Shown: positions 17,501 through 26,325, numbered from the stretch's first letter. The stretch is DNA of 61,231 nt from JAFLCM01 sp964510955 (GCA_964510955.1 CAZEDW010000025.1:1-61231), one strand, 5' to 3'. The notes: generated from the sequence alone by a model not told the origin. Program-made: numbers and translations.

Positions 17501-18204
17501 CAGCGGACGTCCACGCAACCCTCGGGTGTTGCCCTCTCGACGCCGGCGTTGGGGTCGATGTACATGTGAGCGACGTCGGCGACACGGAAGGGCGTCCCGG
17601 GGTTATTGATGTCGCCACCGGCGGCCTTGAGCGCTTCCAAGGCCTCGCCCGTGAGGTGGTACTCGATCCGGACCGACGGGCCGCGCAACGAGGTGGACCA
17701 TGCCTCCCCCGAGCCGAGGTCGCCGTCGCCCTGGAAGGGGCCGCTCACCAGCGAGGGGTCGACGAGCGACTGGACGCTGAGTGTGGCGCCCAAGGGAAGA
17801 GCCATCTGGTCGAAGTGGACGCGCAGGCCGAAGGCGTTGGCCGAGGACAGGTCCATGACCCACAGCTTGCCACCGGCGCCGTCATTGAGCCAAGCGCCGG
17901 ACCGCTCCGCGGCACCGACGGGCAGCACGACGCCGACGCGCATGCGTTTGTCGCCGTTGGCCGCGCGCTGCTGGTCTTCTTGCAGCAGCCAGCGGGAGTC
18001 AAAGGCGGGCAGGAGCAGGCCGGGCGGGTTGCCGACCGCGAGGTGGTGAACCTCGGAAACCGGACGGAACATCGCCTTGACTGGCTGCAGCAGCAGCCGG
18101 TTGTCACTCAGCCCGTCGGTCACAGGGAGCGGGCGTGCGGAAACGGAAACAGCCAAGGCGCAGCAGATGCCCGCCGTGGCGAACGAGTGTCGGAAGCACA
18201 ACAT
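14572..18204 (-). CDS. secreted trypsin-like serine protease with C-terminal paired dockerin-like repeats
   Basis: Predicted 1210 residues. The ATG at 18204 has GAGGA upstream and begins a signal peptide ending near residue 24 (SVSARP). The catalytic triad is visible: His in YYITANHC (about 281), Asp in SDYSF (about 329) and Ser in EPGSSGSG (about 403), a lysyl-endopeptidase-like arrangement. A pre-peptidase C-terminal-like region (NDTCATARAV) and several repeated beta domains, each opening with a NDTC or NDEC motif, follow. The end carries two EF-hand repeats (DFNADGQVTTADL and DFNHDGVITTADL) sharing an identical 14-residue core. It is likely exported and held at the surface or secreted. A terminator follows and a promoter candidate precedes it. 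Confidence 0.8.
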   Translation of the reverse strand: MLCFRHSFATAGICCALAVSVSARPLPVTDGLSDNRLLLQPVKAMFRPVSEVHHLAVGNPPGLLLPAFDSRWLLQEDQQRAANGDKRMRVGVVLPVGAAERSGAWLNDGAGGKLWVMDLSSANAFGLRVHFDQMALPLGATLSVQSLVDPSLVSGPFQGDGDLGSGEAWSTSLRGPSVRIEYHLTGEALEALKAAGGDINNPGTPFRVADVAHMYIDPNAGVERATPEGCVDVRCVAAGDALKNGVSRVNYVENGGNFICTGELLNTYAGDFTPYYITANHCFNTQASATTAEFVWNWYQNSCNGSVPDYFTRPRSRVATQLSSGATSDYSFMLIEGALPTARLWQGFDPNFLASGSAGFGVHCPFGGVMSHAAGTANYTLSCSANSHIRTNYNVSGTEPGSSGSGWYDASSRFRAQLHCGFSHCASALSSGDDWGRFDVTFPNISTWLNGGSDDASEPNDTCATARAVVTGTYNGRIVKVGSEDWYSISVAAGQRIVVTFNFTHDYGDIDAQLYNACGGTLVDSSSSTSNVETLDWSNYGGSATVKIHAYLYQGGSYPDTRNQYSMTIQLMDAPPQNDTCANVRVISTVPYSNTEDNSNAAADGPPGSCNSGSATTMQNSIWYRWTAPTNCTATLRVTDLTNYDMIVAVYSGASCASLTQIACGDEPEPIVIDFPATAATTYWFQVGDWGIGAGGGNTQVQLTTNADNDTCLGARVIASLPATVTQNNSTAGAGAPPGNCNAGGTTVMQNNVWYQWTADKTCHVFGTLTDLTAYDMTIQVYAGACDSLTPIVCGDEPEPITFDFIAYAGTTYYFQFGDWGFSPGGGNTQLDLACRPINDECVDAITLNCNTYSEFDNTYATDAASDPLFTCRFGGSGHGSGSVWYKFVASGTTARLFTGPVTGGNANDTLLAAYVGTCGNLIQIACNDDIDLNNANYFSELNLAGLTAGNTYYVQVAAWGSGNRGAYTLSLECPGDCVSCPPGAYPEAEACGANTNGGCNSSPAAYEAIPCGATLCGTGTFDGFTRDTDFFSFTVESYETVQFCATAQFDITAGILGVADDCFSIPIYDFNSAAACTQVCVSATLAPGSYSIFVAPSFTNNVICNDLSQWKGAMTITPSCPGDFNADGQVTTADLTQFLLRFGRTVSTCSMFDFNHDGVITTADLTQFLLRFGRVCVASRPAAPLPLDPAVLGKTPVAVPTGTVGTPTR

Positions 18205-18303
18205 GGTTTGTCCTCTCTTGATAACAAAACGCCTCGGCGAGCTTCTCCCCACGCGCCGATGACAAGGGCAGCCCCTGGCGGGCCACACCCTCCTTCACCC
18301 TTG

Positions 18304-18332
18304 AATATGCCCTAAGCGGGCCGGTATGTCTA
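18304..18332 (-). promoter_or_regulatory. candidate promoter of the serine protease gene
   Basis: On the minus strand TAGACA (5 of 6 to the -35 consensus) is followed after exactly 17 bases by CATATT (4 of 6 to the -10). Transcription would start near 18297 and leave a leader of about 90 bases. The rest of the 338-base spacer 18205-18542 shows no gene. Confidence 0.45.
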
Positions 18333-18542
18333 GCCGGATTCCGCGATTCGGTTCCAGTTCGCGCCCTGACGTCTAGAACGCCTCCAGTTTGAGCAGTTTC
18401 CGCGCCCCATGGCTGAACGGAGCCCGTTGCGGGGTCGGCGGGCGGTGCGCGCGAGCGAGCCCCGTCATGGCGTGCGGTTGTTTGTGTGATGAGTCACCCG
18501 CGCACGCGGGGCCCGGATCGCAAGACGTTTGTGCGCAACCGG

Positions 18543-19031
18543 TTAGCGCTGTGCGAGCGGCATGCGCAGGGGCTTGTCCACGCTGTCGGCGGTCATGCCG
18601 GCCATGGGGTAGTACTTCACGAGCGCCTCGCCGAGCTGGCGGGAGTCGGTGAGGACGAAGTAGCACGGGCGCGGGATGCAGCGCGAGGCGAAGCGCAGGG
18701 CGCGGACCAGGTGATCGGGGGTGGTGGCGATCATCAGCTCATCACCGTCGAACCGCATGGGGAGCACCCGGAACTGCCAGGCCTGGCGCCGGTCGACGAG
18801 GCGCAGGGCGCCGTCTTCGAGGCGCTCCTCGGCGGGGGTGATCTGGCGGGTGAGGCTGGCGTACTGGGCGACCCAGGCGCGCTCGACCTCGTCCTCGCTG
18901 ATGCCGAACAGGTCCTCGGCGAGCACGCCAAAGGGACGGTGGGCGTGCTTCTGATGGTGGAGGATCTGCTGCACCTGGTTCTCGGTGAGCAGCCCCTGCG
19001 CGATCATTACTTCACCAAGTCGGAGACCCAT
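18543..19031 (-). CDS. stand-alone GspE N-terminal (MshEN-like) domain protein
   Basis: Predicted 162 residues. The sequence LRLGEVMIAQGLLTENQVQQIL at the start, then HHQKHAHRPFGVLAEDL and MRFDGDELMIATTPDH, is the MshEN/T2SSE-N fold found before type II secretion and type IV pilus assembly ATPases. In MshE this domain binds cyclic-di-GMP, but the RxGxxL-type ligand motifs are not clearly kept here. No ATPase domain follows, so it is probably an adaptor. The start at 19031 has GGAGG 8 bases upstream. The PilT gene lies 1.6 kb away on the other strand. Confidence 0.75.
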   Translation of the reverse strand: MGLRLGEVMIAQGLLTENQVQQILHHQKHAHRPFGVLAEDLFGISEDEVERAWVAQYASLTRQITPAEERLEDGALRLVDRRQAWQFRVLPMRFDGDELMIATTPDHLVRALRFASRCIPRPCYFVLTDSRQLGEALVKYYPMAGMTADSVDKPLRMPLAQR

Positions 19032-19702
19032 GACGACGCCCTCCCGGAACCGCCCCCGGCACGGCGCCCGCGGATACACACACGCGGTCGCCACCGGGGC
19101 GGCGTGATGTCATCGTCGCACGCCGTGCCGGATCGAAGTGAAGAGGGCCCGCGGCGCGAGATCACGGCGGTGATGCGCGGGTCGTGGCGCGTCCGCGCCT
19201 TGAAAGAAGTGCGCGGGGGGCGGCAGCACGAATGATCGAAAAGTTCCGGCGCCGGGCTTGCACCCGCCGGGCGCGTATCACAGGGAGCGTCGCGACGGGT
19301 TCAATAAGAGCTTTTAGGGCAGCGTTGGAACGGAGGGTGGCTCCGGCCCCCGCGCCCGCCGGCGTTACGCCGCGGGTTGGAACGGTTCCGATCACCGCAC
19401 AGACGGGTTGGAGACACCGCCCGAGAACCAAACTCGGCGGATTTTGACACCGGCGAACGGGGCATTTGTAAGTGTCTCATTTCTGGTCAGGGGTCGGCGC
19501 GAGGGGAGCGGAGTGGCCGTAGTGCGCCGCCAAGGGCCCGTTTGAGGGGCGGGACAGGCAATAACTCCAAGTGACGTGGCCCAAAGCGTGAGGAAGGGCT
19601 TGATTCGCCGCCAGGATTGGATTATCGGTGTACCTGCATCCACTTGCTTTGCTACCGCGAAGAATTGGATGGTTACAGGGAGTCCGACAACCGGAGGCGA
19701 GA
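19032..19702. other. 671-bp divergent intergenic region
   Basis: This is the longest spacer in the window. Short frames exist on both strands, but none has a ribosome binding site plus a plausible protein. It should contain promoters for the MshEN gene (left) and the FHA gene (right). The part 19540-19700 is less GC-rich than the surroundings, which fits a regulatory region or an unrecognised small RNA. Confidence 0.4.
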
Positions 19703-20488
19703 ATGATCCGTATACTCGATGCAGGCCGTTGTTCTTCTGACATCCGCAACGCGTTCACCAGCCGACTGGCGGCCTCGGCGAAGGCGCTCTCCACGACGAG
19801 CGACCCGAACGATGATTCCAACGCGGGGCTGAAGGTCCCGACCAACCGGCTTCAGTTCCGCACCTCCGAACTTGCGCCCGCCACGCGCCCGGCGCCCCAG
19901 GCCGTCCAGTCCGCCGGAACCTCCGGCACCCCCGGACTCATTCAATCATCCCCCCGCCTGGGGAACAAGCCTCATGTGGTGACAAAGCCCGAGGCGGCAA
20001 AGGCCGCGGGCTCCGAGGCGGCCTCGGCACGGGCAACGGCGCCCGGCGAGTCCTCCATCGGTGACCACGCCAGCGCAGACCAGCAAGCCATGTTCGAGAT
20101 CACCATCAGCGGCAAGGACGGTCAGGTGTTCAAGCGGGTCGAGCTCGCCGGCGAGCGCCCCGTTCGGATCGGCCGCAGCCCCGAGTGCGAGATCCAGATC
20201 CCCCTGGCGTCGGTGTCGCGCGAGCACGCCCAGATCGAGCCGGTCGACGAGCGCCACTGGGTGATCCGCGACCTCAACAGCACCCACGGCTGCCTCGTCC
20301 GGGGCCAGCGCATCCGCGAGCTGACCATCACCCCCGGCTTGGTGGTGGAGGTCGGGCCCGCGGTTCTCAAGTTCGAGGAAACCGCTACCCGCGTGGGGGC
20401 CGAGATGCTCAAGGCTCTCAAGGACGTTGACGAGGACAAGCCGGTCCGCGTCCGGGGCACGCTGCTGCCGGATGAGACGATGCGGTAA
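19703..20488 (+). CDS. FHA-domain protein
   Basis: Predicted 261 residues. The first ~125 residues are low-complexity and Ser/Ala/Pro-rich. The C-terminal half is a forkhead-associated domain: RPVRIGRSPECEIQI, VSREHAQIE and WVIRDLNSTHGCLV, with the phosphothreonine-binding Arg, Ser and His in place. FHA domains read Ser/Thr kinase products. A kinase is encoded at 36430, but a link is only conjecture. The ATG at 19703 has GGAGG at spacing 5. A terminator follows, then pilT on the same strand. Confidence 0.85.
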   Translation: MIRILDAGRCSSDIRNAFTSRLAASAKALSTTSDPNDDSNAGLKVPTNRLQFRTSELAPATRPAPQAVQSAGTSGTPGLIQSSPRLGNKPHVVTKPEAAKAAGSEAASARATAPGESSIGDHASADQQAMFEITISGKDGQVFKRVELAGERPVRIGRSPECEIQIPLASVSREHAQIEPVDERHWVIRDLNSTHGCLVRGQRIRELTITPGLVVEVGPAVLKFEETATRVGAEMLKALKDVDEDKPVRVRGTLLPDETMR

Positions 20489-20521
20489 GTTGCGATATCA
20501 AATGACGAGCCAGAAGCCAAC

Positions 20522-20558
20522 CGACGCCCGGACCTGAATCCGGGCGTCGTTGCTTTCC
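20522..20558 (+). terminator. terminator after the FHA gene
   Basis: A perfect 11-bp stem (CGACGCCCGGA with TCCGGGCGTCG, loop CCTGAA) is followed by TTGCTTT. It lies 34 bp after the FHA stop and about 100 bp before pilT, so the two genes are probably separate transcripts. Confidence 0.7.
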
Positions 20559-20654
20559 AGTGTCGCGGCGCGAACCGCTACCATCCGCGTCCCCCACTCG
20601 CGGTCCCGGACGTCACCGTCCCCCGGACCAAGCTGAGACTCCTTGGAGGTGCGC

Positions 20655-21884
20655 ATGGCTGTTCGTCTGACAATGCACCAGCTCCTCTACAACATGAGGA
20701 AGACCAACGCCTCGGACTTGCACCTGAAGATCGGGCTGCCGCCGGTGTTCCGGGTGAGCGGGGAGCTGCGGATGCCGCCGAGCGTGCCGCCGCTGTCGGC
20801 GGAGGACACCGAGCGGCTGTGCAAGGAGATCATCCCGCCGGCGATGCTGCCGCGGTACGAGGAGCGGGGCGACCTGGACTTCTCGACATTTGAGGACACC
20901 GATGACCCACAGCCCTCGGCGGCGACCGCCTCGGCTGGCGGCACGGACATCGGGCACGCGACGATCCAGGGCGGGGTGACTCCGGTGGCGGGGCCGCCCA
21001 AGCGCAAGGACCGGTTCCGGTGCAACGTGTTCCGGGCGGGCGGGGGGATGCACGCGGCGATCCGGCGGGTGCGCCCCGACATCCCGAGCTTCGAGGCGCT
21101 GCGCCTGCCGCCTGTGTACCAGAAGCTCGCCGACGAGACGGGCGAGGGGTTGATCCTGGTGGTGGGCGTGACGGGGTGCGGCAAGAGCACGACCCTGGCG
21201 TGCATGCTGGAGCGGATCAACCAGACGCAGGCGATGAACATCGTGACCATCGAGGACCCGGTGGAGTACCAGATCCACCCGGCCAAGAGCATCGTGAGCC
21301 AGCGCGAGATCGGGACCGACGTGCCGAACTACGGCAGCGCGCTCAAGTACGCGGTGCGCCAGGACCCCGACGTGATCTTCATCGGCGAGCTGCGCGACCA
21401 CGACACGGTGCTGGCGGCGGTGCAGGCCGCCGAGACGGGGCACCTGGTGTTCGGGTCGTTGCACACCGCCGACACGATGCAGGCGTTCAGCCGCATCGTG
21501 GAGTTCTTCCCGCAGCACGAGCACGGGTTCATCCGCGCGGCGCTGTCGAGCTCGCTCAAGGCCGTGTGCGCGCAGCGGCTGCTGCCGGCGAACGTGGACC
21601 GCGCGGGTGTGGGCGTGGTGCCGGCGACCGAGGTGCTGATCAACAACGCGGTGGCCAAGGAGCGCATCCGCGAGGGGGCCGACAGCGATCTTCCGGCGAT
21701 CATCAACAGCTCGATGCAGGAGGGGATGCGGAGCTTCACGCACTCGTTGGCGGAGCTGGTGGAGTCCGAGATGGTGGCCCTCAACACCGCGCTGGAGTTC
21801 GCACCCAACCGCGAGGCGCTACGGAGCCGGCTGAAGGGCGTCGAGGTGAAGCAGGGCAAGCTGGTGGGGAGGCTCAAGGGATAG
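20655..21884 (+). CDS. pilT: PilT-type twitching-motility ATPase
   Basis: Predicted 409 residues. PilT ATPases power retraction of type IV pili. Seen here: N-terminal PAS-like domain (NASDLHLKIGLPPVFRVSGEL), Walker A GVTGCGKSTT, Asp box IVTIEDPVEYQ, Walker B DVIFIGELRD and His box GHLVFGSLHT. About 40 extra residues around 80-120 (DDPQPSAATASAGG and on) interrupt the N-terminal domain, which explains the length over the usual 345-370. The ATG at 20655 has GGAGG at spacing 5. No pilin genes are in view, so retraction or a secretion-related role cannot be separated. Confidence 0.88.
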   Translation: MAVRLTMHQLLYNMRKTNASDLHLKIGLPPVFRVSGELRMPPSVPPLSAEDTERLCKEIIPPAMLPRYEERGDLDFSTFEDTDDPQPSAATASAGGTDIGHATIQGGVTPVAGPPKRKDRFRCNVFRAGGGMHAAIRRVRPDIPSFEALRLPPVYQKLADETGEGLILVVGVTGCGKSTTLACMLERINQTQAMNIVTIEDPVEYQIHPAKSIVSQREIGTDVPNYGSALKYAVRQDPDVIFIGELRDHDTVLAAVQAAETGHLVFGSLHTADTMQAFSRIVEFFPQHEHGFIRAALSSSLKAVCAQRLLPANVDRAGVGVVPATEVLINNAVAKERIREGADSDLPAIINSSMQEGMRSFTHSLAELVESEMVALNTALEFAPNREALRSRLKGVEVKQGKLVGRLKG

Positions 21885-21887
21885 GAG

Positions 21888-21928
21888 TTCACCGCGGAGG
21901 CGCGGAGGGCGCGGAGGGCGCGGAGACA
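21888..21928. repeat. 9-nt iterated GC repeat, copy A
   Basis: TTCA followed by four 9-nt units (CCGCGGAGG, CGCGGAGGG twice, CGCGGAGAC). It starts 3 bases after the pilT stop. A half copy (TTCACCGCGTCTTTGAG) occurs near 21960, before the hydrolase gene. Confidence 0.85.
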
Positions 21929-22034
21929 GGATTGTGTTTGCACACAGCTGTCGCGTGCGTTCACCGCGTCTTTGAGATGTGAATGCGTTTGATCGAATCC
22001 GGTGCAAAAAGAACGACCACAAGGACAAGGACTG

Positions 22035-23078
22035 ATGATGCTGACCCGCGTGCTCACAATCGCTGCCGTCGCTTCGCTGCTGCTGGCTCCGTCCGCCCCG
22101 GCGCAGAACAAGGCGACGCCCGAAACGCCGCGCGATCCGAGAGGCGGCGAGAAGGTGCCGGAGCTTCCGGAAGTTGTGAAAGACATGCTGAGCGGCAAGC
22201 CGCCGGTGAAGGGCGCGGGGGTGACGCCGGTGGCGCATGTCGAGACTCTGGGCAAGGGGCCGGTGCACCTGGTCCTGGTGCCCGGGCTGGCGTGTGACTG
22301 GACGGTGTGGAAGGGGTTCATGGAGCGCAACGCGGATCGGTACACCATGCACGCGGTGACGCTGCCGGGGTTCGCGGGGTCCGAGCCGCCGGCGCTGCCG
22401 CCGGACACCGCGCCGGCGCAGCCGGTGTGGCTGGACAACGCGACCAAGGCCATTGGCCTGGCGATCGACGAGCTTCACGCGGGCGCACCGGTGCTCGTCA
22501 TGGGGCACTCGATGGGCGGGTTCCTGGCGATGCGTTCGGCGCTGGCGTTCCCGGAGAAGGTGGCGGCGGCGGTGTCGGTGGACGGGTTCGCGGCGGTGCC
22601 CATCGCGGGGCCGGCGACCATCCCCGTGGAATCGCGCCAGGGGATCGTGAACACGCAGATGGGCACGTGGTTCGAGACACAGCTCGCGGCCGATGACAAG
22701 GCGGGGCTGAGGCGGATGTTCAAGTCGGCGGTGAGCGACGCCAAGCGGGGCGAGGAGCTGGCGGCGTACGCGGCCTCGCAGCCCGCGGAGACCGTGAAGC
22801 GGTACTTTTACGAGTATCTCGGCTCGGACATCACCACCGACCTGATCAGCGTGAAGGTCCCGGTGCTGATCCTTGCGGCGCAGACGAAGGTGGACCCCGA
22901 GCACCCGGAGGTGACACCTGTGCCGAGCCGGGACACGTGGACCAACCAGCTCGTGAACGCGACGTCGAAGATCACGCTGAAGTTCATCGAGGACTCGCAC
23001 CACTTCATCCAGGAGGACCAGCCCAAGGAACTGGATGAGAAGGTGGCGGAGTTTGTGGGGACGGTGACGAAGAAGTGA
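22035..23078 (+). CDS. secreted alpha/beta hydrolase
   Basis: Predicted 347 residues. A signal peptide (about residues 1-25, ending SAPAQN) and a short linker precede an alpha/beta-hydrolase fold. The oxyanion region is VLVPGLACDWTVW, the nucleophile elbow is GHSMGG, the acid is probably in AAQTKVD, and the catalytic His is in DSHHFIQED. Esters or amides are likely substrates, but nothing specifies one. An ATGATG at 22035/22038 follows AAGGA. It converges on the ExbD operon with a hairpin repeat between. Confidence 0.82.
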   Translation: MMLTRVLTIAAVASLLLAPSAPAQNKATPETPRDPRGGEKVPELPEVVKDMLSGKPPVKGAGVTPVAHVETLGKGPVHLVLVPGLACDWTVWKGFMERNADRYTMHAVTLPGFAGSEPPALPPDTAPAQPVWLDNATKAIGLAIDELHAGAPVLVMGHSMGGFLAMRSALAFPEKVAAAVSVDGFAAVPIAGPATIPVESRQGIVNTQMGTWFETQLAADDKAGLRRMFKSAVSDAKRGEELAAYAASQPAETVKRYFYEYLGSDITTDLISVKVPVLILAAQTKVDPEHPEVTPVPSRDTWTNQLVNATSKITLKFIEDSHHFIQEDQPKELDEKVAEFVGTVTKK

Positions 23079-23128
23079 TCGCGCCGGCGAGCGGGTTTCT
23101 GACCGGCGGCCGGGGTGGACGAGCGAAG

Positions 23129-23154
23129 GCACCGACCTGAAGACAGGTCGGTGC
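23129..23154. repeat. REP-like hairpin (ACCGACCTG family)
   Basis: A perfect 11-bp stem, GCACCGACCTG with CAGGTCGGTGC, around AAGA in the spacer between convergent genes. It could end transcription from both sides, but there is no T-run. It belongs with the other short hairpins at 28036, 35351, 36212, 41657 and 47192. Confidence 0.6.
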
Positions 23155-23158
23155 AACG

Positions 23159-23644
23159 TCAACGCAGGCCCAGACCGACTTTCTCGATGCCTGCGCCGTA
23201 GCACGACTCGTGAACGCGGACGACGTCCTGGTAGGGCACGCCGACGGCGGGTCGGACGATCATCTCGAGCTTGCTGGTAGCCGGGCCGCGCGGCATGGCG
23301 GCCATTTTGGCCGCGAAGGCCTCGATGGGGGCGCGGGTGAGATCGAGCGCGGTGACCAGCGTGCGCCCGTCGGTCCCGGTGTCCATGACAACCTCGACAC
23401 GCTGGGCGAGCGGGTCGCGCGGCGACTGCGATGTGGCGGAGGAGCCCTGGGCCCCCTTGCCTCCGGCGACCACGCCCGCGCGGAGGTACCAGTCGGCGCC
23501 GACGAAGGCGGCGGAGGCCATGAAGAAGACAAGGATGACCATGACCACGTCGACCATGGGGGTCATGTTGGGCCCGAAGTGAAGGGTCCAGCCGTGCAGG
23601 GCGTCGCGCCGGCGGAAGCGGCCTTTGGCGGCGCGGGCGGTCAT
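23159..23644 (-). CDS. exbD: ExbD/TolR-family proton-channel component (second copy)
   Basis: Predicted 161 residues: a short basic cytoplasmic tail, one membrane helix (NMTPMVDVVMVILVFFMASAA) with the conserved proton-path Asp, then a periplasmic domain. Its ATG overlaps the stop of the preceding exbD by ATGA, so the two are translationally coupled. ExbB-ExbD complexes use the proton gradient to drive outer-membrane transport or similar work. Paired divergent ExbD genes are common in planctomycetes. Confidence 0.85.
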   Translation of the reverse strand: MTARAAKGRFRRRDALHGWTLHFGPNMTPMVDVVMVILVFFMASAAFVGADWYLRAGVVAGGKGAQGSSATSQSPRDPLAQRVEVVMDTGTDGRTLVTALDLTRAPIEAFAAKMAAMPRGPATSKLEMIVRPAVGVPYQDVVRVHESCYGAGIEKVGLGLR

Positions 23645-24246
23645 GGCGCGTGCTCCAGGGCGAGACGGACGGTGGTGGCGCCGCCGCGGGCGCAGGCGCT
23701 GAGCACGGGCTGGACCGCGCCGTAGGGGAGGTCACGCTCGGCGCGGACCTGTACGACGCTGAGGGGGCGCTCGGCGAGTCGGGTGCGGACCCACGTTTCC
23801 AGGGCGCGGGGCTCGCCGAGGCGGCGCTCGTCGGCGGTGACGGTGGGCACGAGCGCGGGCCAACCCCCGGGGCCGGGTGCCGGTGCGCCGGGGTCGGGCG
23901 CCGGCGCCGCGGCGCCGGGCGCGGAACGGCGCACCGTCACCACCAGCACGTCGGCGGCCTTCTCGGATTCACCCTGCGATGACTTGGGCAGCCGCAGGTC
24001 GGCGGAGCGGTCCGTGGCGAGCTTGCCGACCAGCAGGAAGAACACGATGAGGCACATCACCACGTCGATGAGCGGGGTGACGTTGATGGCCTCGAAGCTG
24101 TGCTCGGGATGGGTGGGTCGGNNNNNNNNNNNNNNNNNNNNNNNNNNNNNNNNNNNNNNNNNNNNNNNNNNNNNNNNNNNNNNNNNNNNNNNNNNNNNNN
24201 NNNNNNNNNNNNNNNNNNNNNGGTCGGTGGCACGGCGCGATGTCAT
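23641..24246 (-). CDS. exbD: ExbD/TolR-family component, interrupted by assembly gap
   Basis: The start (ATG at 24246, overlapping the exbB stop by ATGA) encodes MTSRRATD before a run of 100 N. After the gap the protein resumes with HSFEAINVTPLIDVVMCLIVFFLLVG, the ExbD membrane helix with its Asp, then a periplasmic domain with a Pro/Ala-rich insert (about 25 residues). ExbD proteins usually have only 15-25 residues before the helix, so the true missing sequence is probably shorter than 100 bases. The frame across the gap is not meaningful. It sits between exbB and the second exbD. Confidence 0.8.
   Translation of the reverse strand: MTSRRATDXXXXXXXXXXXXXXXXXXXXXXXXXXXXXXXXXXRPTHPEHSFEAINVTPLIDVVMCLIVFFLLVGKLATDRSADLRLPKSSQGESEKAADVLVVTVRRSAPGAAAPAPDPGAPAPGPGGWPALVPTVTADERRLGEPRALETWVRTRLAERPLSVVQVRAERDLPYGAVQPVLSACARGGATTVRLALEHAP
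24122..24221. other. scaffold gap (100 N)
   Basis: Exactly 100 undetermined bases, the usual placeholder for a gap of unknown size. Both flanks contain GGTCGG, so a short repeat or a very GC-rich stretch may have broken the assembly. Confidence 0.95.
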
Positions 24247-25124
24247 TGGGCGCCTCCATTGCCCGGTTGGGCGGGGCGGTTGACAGGGGCCGCGGGGCCG
24301 CGACGGGCGAGCCCGGCGGCGGGGAGCATCTCGACCAGCTCGGCGCTGACGATCATGGCCTTGTTGCAGATACGGTCGATGCGCGAGCGGTAGAAGCCGA
24401 AGATCGTCAGGGCGGGGACGGCGAGCAGGAGGCCCAGCAGGGTGTGGAAGAGCGCCTTGCTCACGCCGAGGGAGAGGTTCGCGGGGCTGGCCTGGCCGCC
24501 GGCCTGGCCGAGGGCGGCGAAGGCGATGACCATGCCCCAGACGGTGCCCGACAGGCCGAGCAGGGGGCCGAGGTTGCCGATGACGTTGAGCGGCTCGACG
24601 CGCCGGAACCAGCGGGCGCACTGCTCGCTGGCGGCGAGCTCGGCGGCGTCGCGGACGGCGGCCTTGTCGTCTCCGGGGGCGTTGAGGCCCGCGAGCACCA
24701 CGCGGCTGACGAACGCGTCGTCGGCCTCGACGAACTTGCGGAGCTCGCCCCAGGCGCCCGCGCCGCTGAGCTTGCGGACGGCGTCCTCGGACTCGGCGGG
24801 GATGATCCTGCTCTCGCGGACTTCGATGAGGGCGATGACGATGATGGCCCACGCGGCGATCGATGCGAGCACCAGCAGGATGGTGAACATGTCGAACGAC
24901 TGGCCGAAGAGCTGCCAAATGGACACCTCGCCGCCGGTCTGCTCCTGCGCGGCGGCGACCGCCGGGCCACCGGGGCCACCGGGGGCGCCGGGGGCGGGGC
25001 CGGACTGGCGGGCGACGGCGGCGGAGCCGACGGCGAGGGCGAGGATGATCGCGATCTGCGTGGAGCGGAGCAGGAATCCCCGTCCGAAGCCGAAGCGGGC
25101 GGGGGCGTGAGCGGTTGGTTGCAT
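24243..25124 (-). CDS. exbB: ExbB/TolQ/MotA-family proton-channel protein
   Basis: Predicted 293 residues. A signal-like hydrophobic N-terminus (residues 20-40), a Gly/Pro linker, then a membrane helix near 80-105 (FTILLVLASIAAWAIIVIALIE) and two more in the C-terminal half: NVIGNLGPLLGLSGTVWGMV, the conserved MotA/TolQ/ExbB block, and ALFHTLLGLLLAVPALTIFGF. It forms the pentameric core around ExbD. It is the first gene of exbB-exbD-exbD, each pair overlapping by ATGA. No TonB is nearby. No Shine-Dalgarno is seen. Confidence 0.88.
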   Translation of the reverse strand: MQPTAHAPARFGFGRGFLLRSTQIAIILALAVGSAAVARQSGPAPGAPGGPGGPAVAAAQEQTGGEVSIWQLFGQSFDMFTILLVLASIAAWAIIVIALIEVRESRIIPAESEDAVRKLSGAGAWGELRKFVEADDAFVSRVVLAGLNAPGDDKAAVRDAAELAASEQCARWFRRVEPLNVIGNLGPLLGLSGTVWGMVIAFAALGQAGGQASPANLSLGVSKALFHTLLGLLLAVPALTIFGFYRSRIDRICNKAMIVSAELVEMLPAAGLARRGPAAPVNRPAQPGNGGAQ

Positions 25125-25150
25125 GCGGGGGGGAGTGTAGAGGAGGGGGC

Positions 25151-25199
25151 GTGGGGAGTGGGCAGTGGGCAGTTGGGCGTGGGCAGTGGGCGGAGGGGG
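25151..25199. repeat. 7-nt iterated repeat (GTGGGCA units)
   Basis: Seven consecutive units in strict 7-nt register: GTGGGGA, GTGGGCA, GTGGGCA, GTTGGGC, GTGGGCA, GTGGGCG, GAGGGGG. It lies 26 bp upstream of the exbB start. Confidence 0.85.
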
Positions 25200-25422
25200 G
25201 TCGTGCGAGTGATTCTGATGCTCAACTGATACCGGGGTTCCGGCCGGGCGTTTCCCTACAATCGCGGGCCCGTGCGATCCCGGACGGCGAATCGTCGCGA
25301 GCCGGTGACACCGTCCGCCGACCGCCGACCTTGCCCGTTCCTCTCCGTCTCCGATTGCTTCCGGTTCCCGTGTTCGCCCGGCAGTCCCCCCATTCTCCGA
25401 CCCAACCCCCGCTCCGATTCTT

Positions 25423-25449
25423 CTCCGTCCCCTCCGAGTTCTCTGAGTT
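25423..25449. repeat. diverged copy of the 9-nt repeat
   Basis: Three 9-nt units, CTCCGTCCC, CTCCGAGTT and CTCTGAGTT, end 6 bases before the dehydrogenase ATG. On the other strand the units read like the CGCGGAGGG family with the CG steps partly lost. The placement next to a start codon matches the main copies. Confidence 0.5.
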
Positions 25450-25455
25450 TTTCCC

Positions 25456-26325
<870 letters not shown>

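Larger units (their letters stand above)
25125..25455. other. intergenic region with two iterated repeats
   Basis: 330 bases between the divergent exbB operon and the dehydrogenase gene. It carries the 7-nt repeat at 25151-25199 and a diverged 9-nt repeat at 25423-25449. The remainder shows no gene. Confidence 0.6.

Noticed and set aside
19392..19845. Small minus-strand frames in the 671-bp spacer
   Set aside because: No ribosome binding site or recognisable protein features, and the longer one is antisense to the FHA gene.
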